From: an uncultured Clostridia bacterium | Lineage (GTDB): Bacteria > Bacillota > Clostridia > Christensenellales > Borkfalkiaceae | Length of the DNA stretch: 26,205 bases | Assembly: GCA_947629845.1 (NCBI GenBank) | Contig: CANRFD010000006.1 | Span: 1-26,205, forward strand | Direction: 5' to 3' | Part shown: piece after piece, positions 24,787-26,205 of the stretch | Position numbering within the stretch: position 1 is the first letter of the stretch | How the letters are laid out: the number at the start of each line of letters is the position of its first letter | Notes under the pieces: model-generated | Told to the model about the DNA's origin: nothing | Database searches by the model: none | Seen by the model: the letters and a program-made list of their open reading frames with translations, nothing else | Program-made: the position numbers and the translations under genes

Positions 24787-25866
24787 CTATTTGAAAACCT
24801 CGGTGATGACGCCGCCGCCGAGGCACTGCGTCTCGTCGTACAAAACGGCGAACTGCCCCTCCGTGACGGCGCGCTGCGGCTCGTCGAACGTCAGCTCGAT
24901 TGTCCGCTCGCCCGTCCGCTTCACCCGCACGCCCTGCTCGGGCTGACGGTAGCGAAGTTTGGCTCCGCACGCAAATTCGGCCGCGTTTGGCGGATTTGGA
25001 ATAAAATTCATGTCCTCGACGGTACACCCGCGCGAATAGAGCGGCGCTTCGTCCCCGTGGGAGACGTATAGGATGTTGTCCTTCAAGTCCTTCCCGACGA
25101 CGAACCAACGCCCCTCCTCGCCCTTCTTCCCACCGAGCTCCAGCCCGCGCCGCTGGCCGAGCGTGTAGTACATCAGCCCCTGATGCTCGCCCACCTCTTC
25201 GCCCGCGAGCGTGACGATCTTCCCCGGCTTTGCGGGCAGATATCCGGAGAGAAATTTGCGGAAATTGCGCTCTCCGATGAAGCAAATGCCCGTCGAATCG
25301 CGCTTCTCCGCCGTGGAAAGGCCGCGCTCCTCGGCGATGCGGCGAACCTCCCCCTTCTGCAGATTTGCGAGCGGAAACAGCACCCCATCCAGCTGTTTTT
25401 GCGAGAGCTGGCACAAAAAGTAGGTCTGATCCTTGCCGAGATCCGCCGCCTTCAGGAGGCGGTGCACGCCGTTTTCGTGGGAGACGCCGCAGTAGTGCCC
25501 CGTCGCGATAAAATCTGCGCCCAGCCTTTCGGCATACTCCTTAAAGGGGCCGAACTTGATCTCGCGGTTGCACAGAACGTCGGGGTTGGGCGTCCTGCCC
25601 GCCGCGTATTCGGCGAGGAAATAGGAAAAGACGCGCTCCATGTATTCCTTGGCGAAATTGACGGTGTAGTAGGGGATATCGAGCAGCCCGCACACGCGCT
25701 TGACGTCCTCGAAATCCTCGTCCGCAGTGCACGCGCCGCTGACGTCGGTCTCCTCCCAATTGCGCATGAAGAGCCCCACGACGTTGTAGCCCTGCTCCTT
25801 TAAGAGCAAGGCGGCAACGGAGCTGTCCACTCCCCCGCTCATTCCCACAACGACCGTCTTGTTCAT
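24787..25866 (-). CDS. mnmA: tRNA 2-thiouridylase MnmA
   Basis: 359 residues, normal length. MnmA adenylates U34 of Lys, Glu and Gln tRNAs and inserts sulfur to give 2-thiouridine, which sharpens decoding. The PP-loop SGGVDSS is at residues 10-16. The two catalytic cysteines are present: Cys99 in NPDVLCNREIKFG and Cys195 in DSTGICFIGER. GQRRGLELGG and the C-terminal beta barrel complete the protein. The start at 25866 has GGAGAGG upstream and a promoter about 30 bases further. It heads the three-gene transcript mnmA-yjbR-spoIIR and is divergent from the tRNA locus. Confidence 0.97.
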   Translation of the reverse strand: MNKTVVVGMSGGVDSSVAALLLKEQGYNVVGLFMRNWEETDVSGACTADEDFEDVKRVCGLLDIPYYTVNFAKEYMERVFSYFLAEYAAGRTPNPDVLCNREIKFGPFKEYAERLGADFIATGHYCGVSHENGVHRLLKAADLGKDQTYFLCQLSQKQLDGVLFPLANLQKGEVRRIAEERGLSTAEKRDSTGICFIGERNFRKFLSGYLPAKPGKIVTLAGEEVGEHQGLMYYTLGQRRGLELGGKKGEEGRWFVVGKDLKDNILYVSHGDEAPLYSRGCTVEDMNFIPNPPNAAEFACGAKLRYRQPEQGVRVKRTGERTIELTFDEPQRAVTEGQFAVLYDETQCLGGGVITEVFK

Positions 25867-25892
25867 GGCGCCTCTCCGAAAAAATTTTCTTT

Positions 25893-25921
25893 ATTTTACC
25901 ATATTCGTGCAAAAATATAAA
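25893..25921 (-). promoter_or_regulatory. Probable promoter of mnmA-yjbR-spoIIR
   Basis: On the minus strand -35 TTTATA (25916-25921) and -10 TAAAAT (25893-25898) are 17 bases apart. The -10 is good, the -35 matches four of six consensus bases. It lies about 30 bases upstream of the mnmA start. Confidence 0.55.
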
Positions 25922-25939
25922 GCATTTTTTATGCGGTTG

Positions 25940-25948
25940 TGGTATAAT
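25940..25948 (+). promoter_or_regulatory. Extended -10 promoter of the tRNA locus
   Basis: On the plus strand TGG followed by TATAAT forms an extended -10 element, with no good -35. The expected start is near 25955, about 20 bases before the truncated tRNA copy. It is the only clear plus-strand promoter before the full tRNA. Confidence 0.6.
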
Positions 25949-25973
25949 ATCGCTACAAACGAATTTCAGACAA

Positions 25974-26010
25974 GTACTCGTAGTGTAATTGGATAACATT
26001 ACGGCCTCCG
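25974..26010 (+). pseudogene. Orphan 5' half of tRNA-Arg(CCG)
   Basis: These 37 bases are identical to the first 37 bases of the tRNA at 26156. They cover the acceptor strand, D arm and anticodon loop up to the third anticodon base. The sequence then changes to ccccgcccgc, which cannot form the 3' side of the anticodon stem, so this copy cannot give a functional tRNA. Confidence 0.8.
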
Positions 26011-26037
26011 CCCCGCCCGCACTATTTTCAACTAAGG

Positions 26038-26072
26038 GCGGCACGAGGAGCGTAGCGATGAAGTACCGCGCG
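26038..26072. repeat. REP-like repeat, copy 1
   Basis: The core gcggcacgaggagcgtagcga is shared with a second copy 54 bases further. The ends gcggcac and gtaccgc can pair with one mismatch to make a hairpin. Such short dyad repeats are common between genes in Clostridia. Confidence 0.6.
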
Positions 26073-26091
26073 CACCATTCGTCTACCAAGC

Positions 26092-26126
26092 GCGGCACGA
26101 GGAGCGTAGCGACAAAGTACGCCGTA
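26092..26126. repeat. REP-like repeat, copy 2
   Basis: It has the same 21-base core as the copy at 26038. Its right end (gtacgccgt) pairs less well. It lies about 30 bases before the full tRNA start. Confidence 0.55.
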
Positions 26127-26155
26127 AGGCGGCGGGATATAACAAAATTGAATAT

Positions 26156-26205
26156 GTACTCGTAGTGTAATTGGATAACATTACGGCCTCCGACGCCGTC
26201 GACTC
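26156..26205 (+). tRNA. tRNA-Arg(CCG), cut by the window edge
   Basis: The acceptor strand gtactcg (26156-26162), D arm with GTGT and ACAT stems around aattggata, and anticodon stem acggc/gccgt are all visible. The 7-base anticodon loop ctccgac gives anticodon CCG at 26190-26192, which reads CGG (arginine). The variable region starts gactc, and the T arm and 3' acceptor strand lie beyond the window. Confidence 0.85.

Noticed and set aside
25974..26205. tRNA interrupted by an intron
   Set aside because: The second copy continues without a break from the 5' half into the 3' anticodon stem, so the first copy is a partial duplicate and not a 5' exon. The spacer also lacks group I core features.

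Overview
The window is a GC-rich bacterial chromosome segment, most likely from an anaerobic Clostridia-type member of the Bacillota. Three things point there: a stage II sporulation gene (spoIIR), which implies endospore formation; a V-type ATPase operon in the same gene order as the Enterococcus hirae ntp operon; and a CdaA-type diadenylate cyclase. The genus cannot be fixed from sequence reading alone. Every protein gene is on the minus strand. A partial tRNA-Arg at the right edge is on the plus strand.

Layout, left to right (transcription runs right to left). 1-305: no gene recognised, two intrinsic terminators facing each other. 306-8703: a nine-gene V-type ATPase operon (H/G-like, I, K, E, C, F, A, B, D) with a near-consensus promoter just upstream. 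The K subunit carries the residues that bind Na+ in E. hirae NtpK, so a sodium pump or sodium-driven synthase is likely. 8976-13512: a tightly packed operon of cdaA (c-di-AMP synthesis), a 38-residue membrane ORF joined to both neighbours by ATGA overlaps, a DUF1015 protein, aspartate kinase, and two related two-TM proteins, closed by a terminator. 13607-16560: comEC and holA, with a promoter whose -35 box overlaps the 3' end of the next gene. 16611-22337: a very large DUF4011-type superfamily 1 helicase with a nuclease-like domain and three recent in-frame repeats near its N terminus.

22338-23519 is noncoding. It holds a three-unit array of composite palindromic repeats and then a very long hairpin terminator. 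One repeat module keeps constant outer arms while its inner stem differs completely between copies yet stays perfectly self-complementary. 23520-25866: mnmA, a YjbR-domain protein and spoIIR, with a hairpin that could hide the spoIIR ribosome binding site. 25867-26205: a divergent promoter region, an orphan 5' half of a tRNA-Arg(CCG) gene, two short REP-like repeats, and the same tRNA again, cut by the window edge.

Most of the window is housekeeping (ion transport, c-di-AMP, amino-acid synthesis, replication, tRNA modification, sporulation). The best candidates for something not yet described are the variable-stem repeat array, the 38-residue ORF after cdaA, the triplicated helicase segment and the split tRNA locus.
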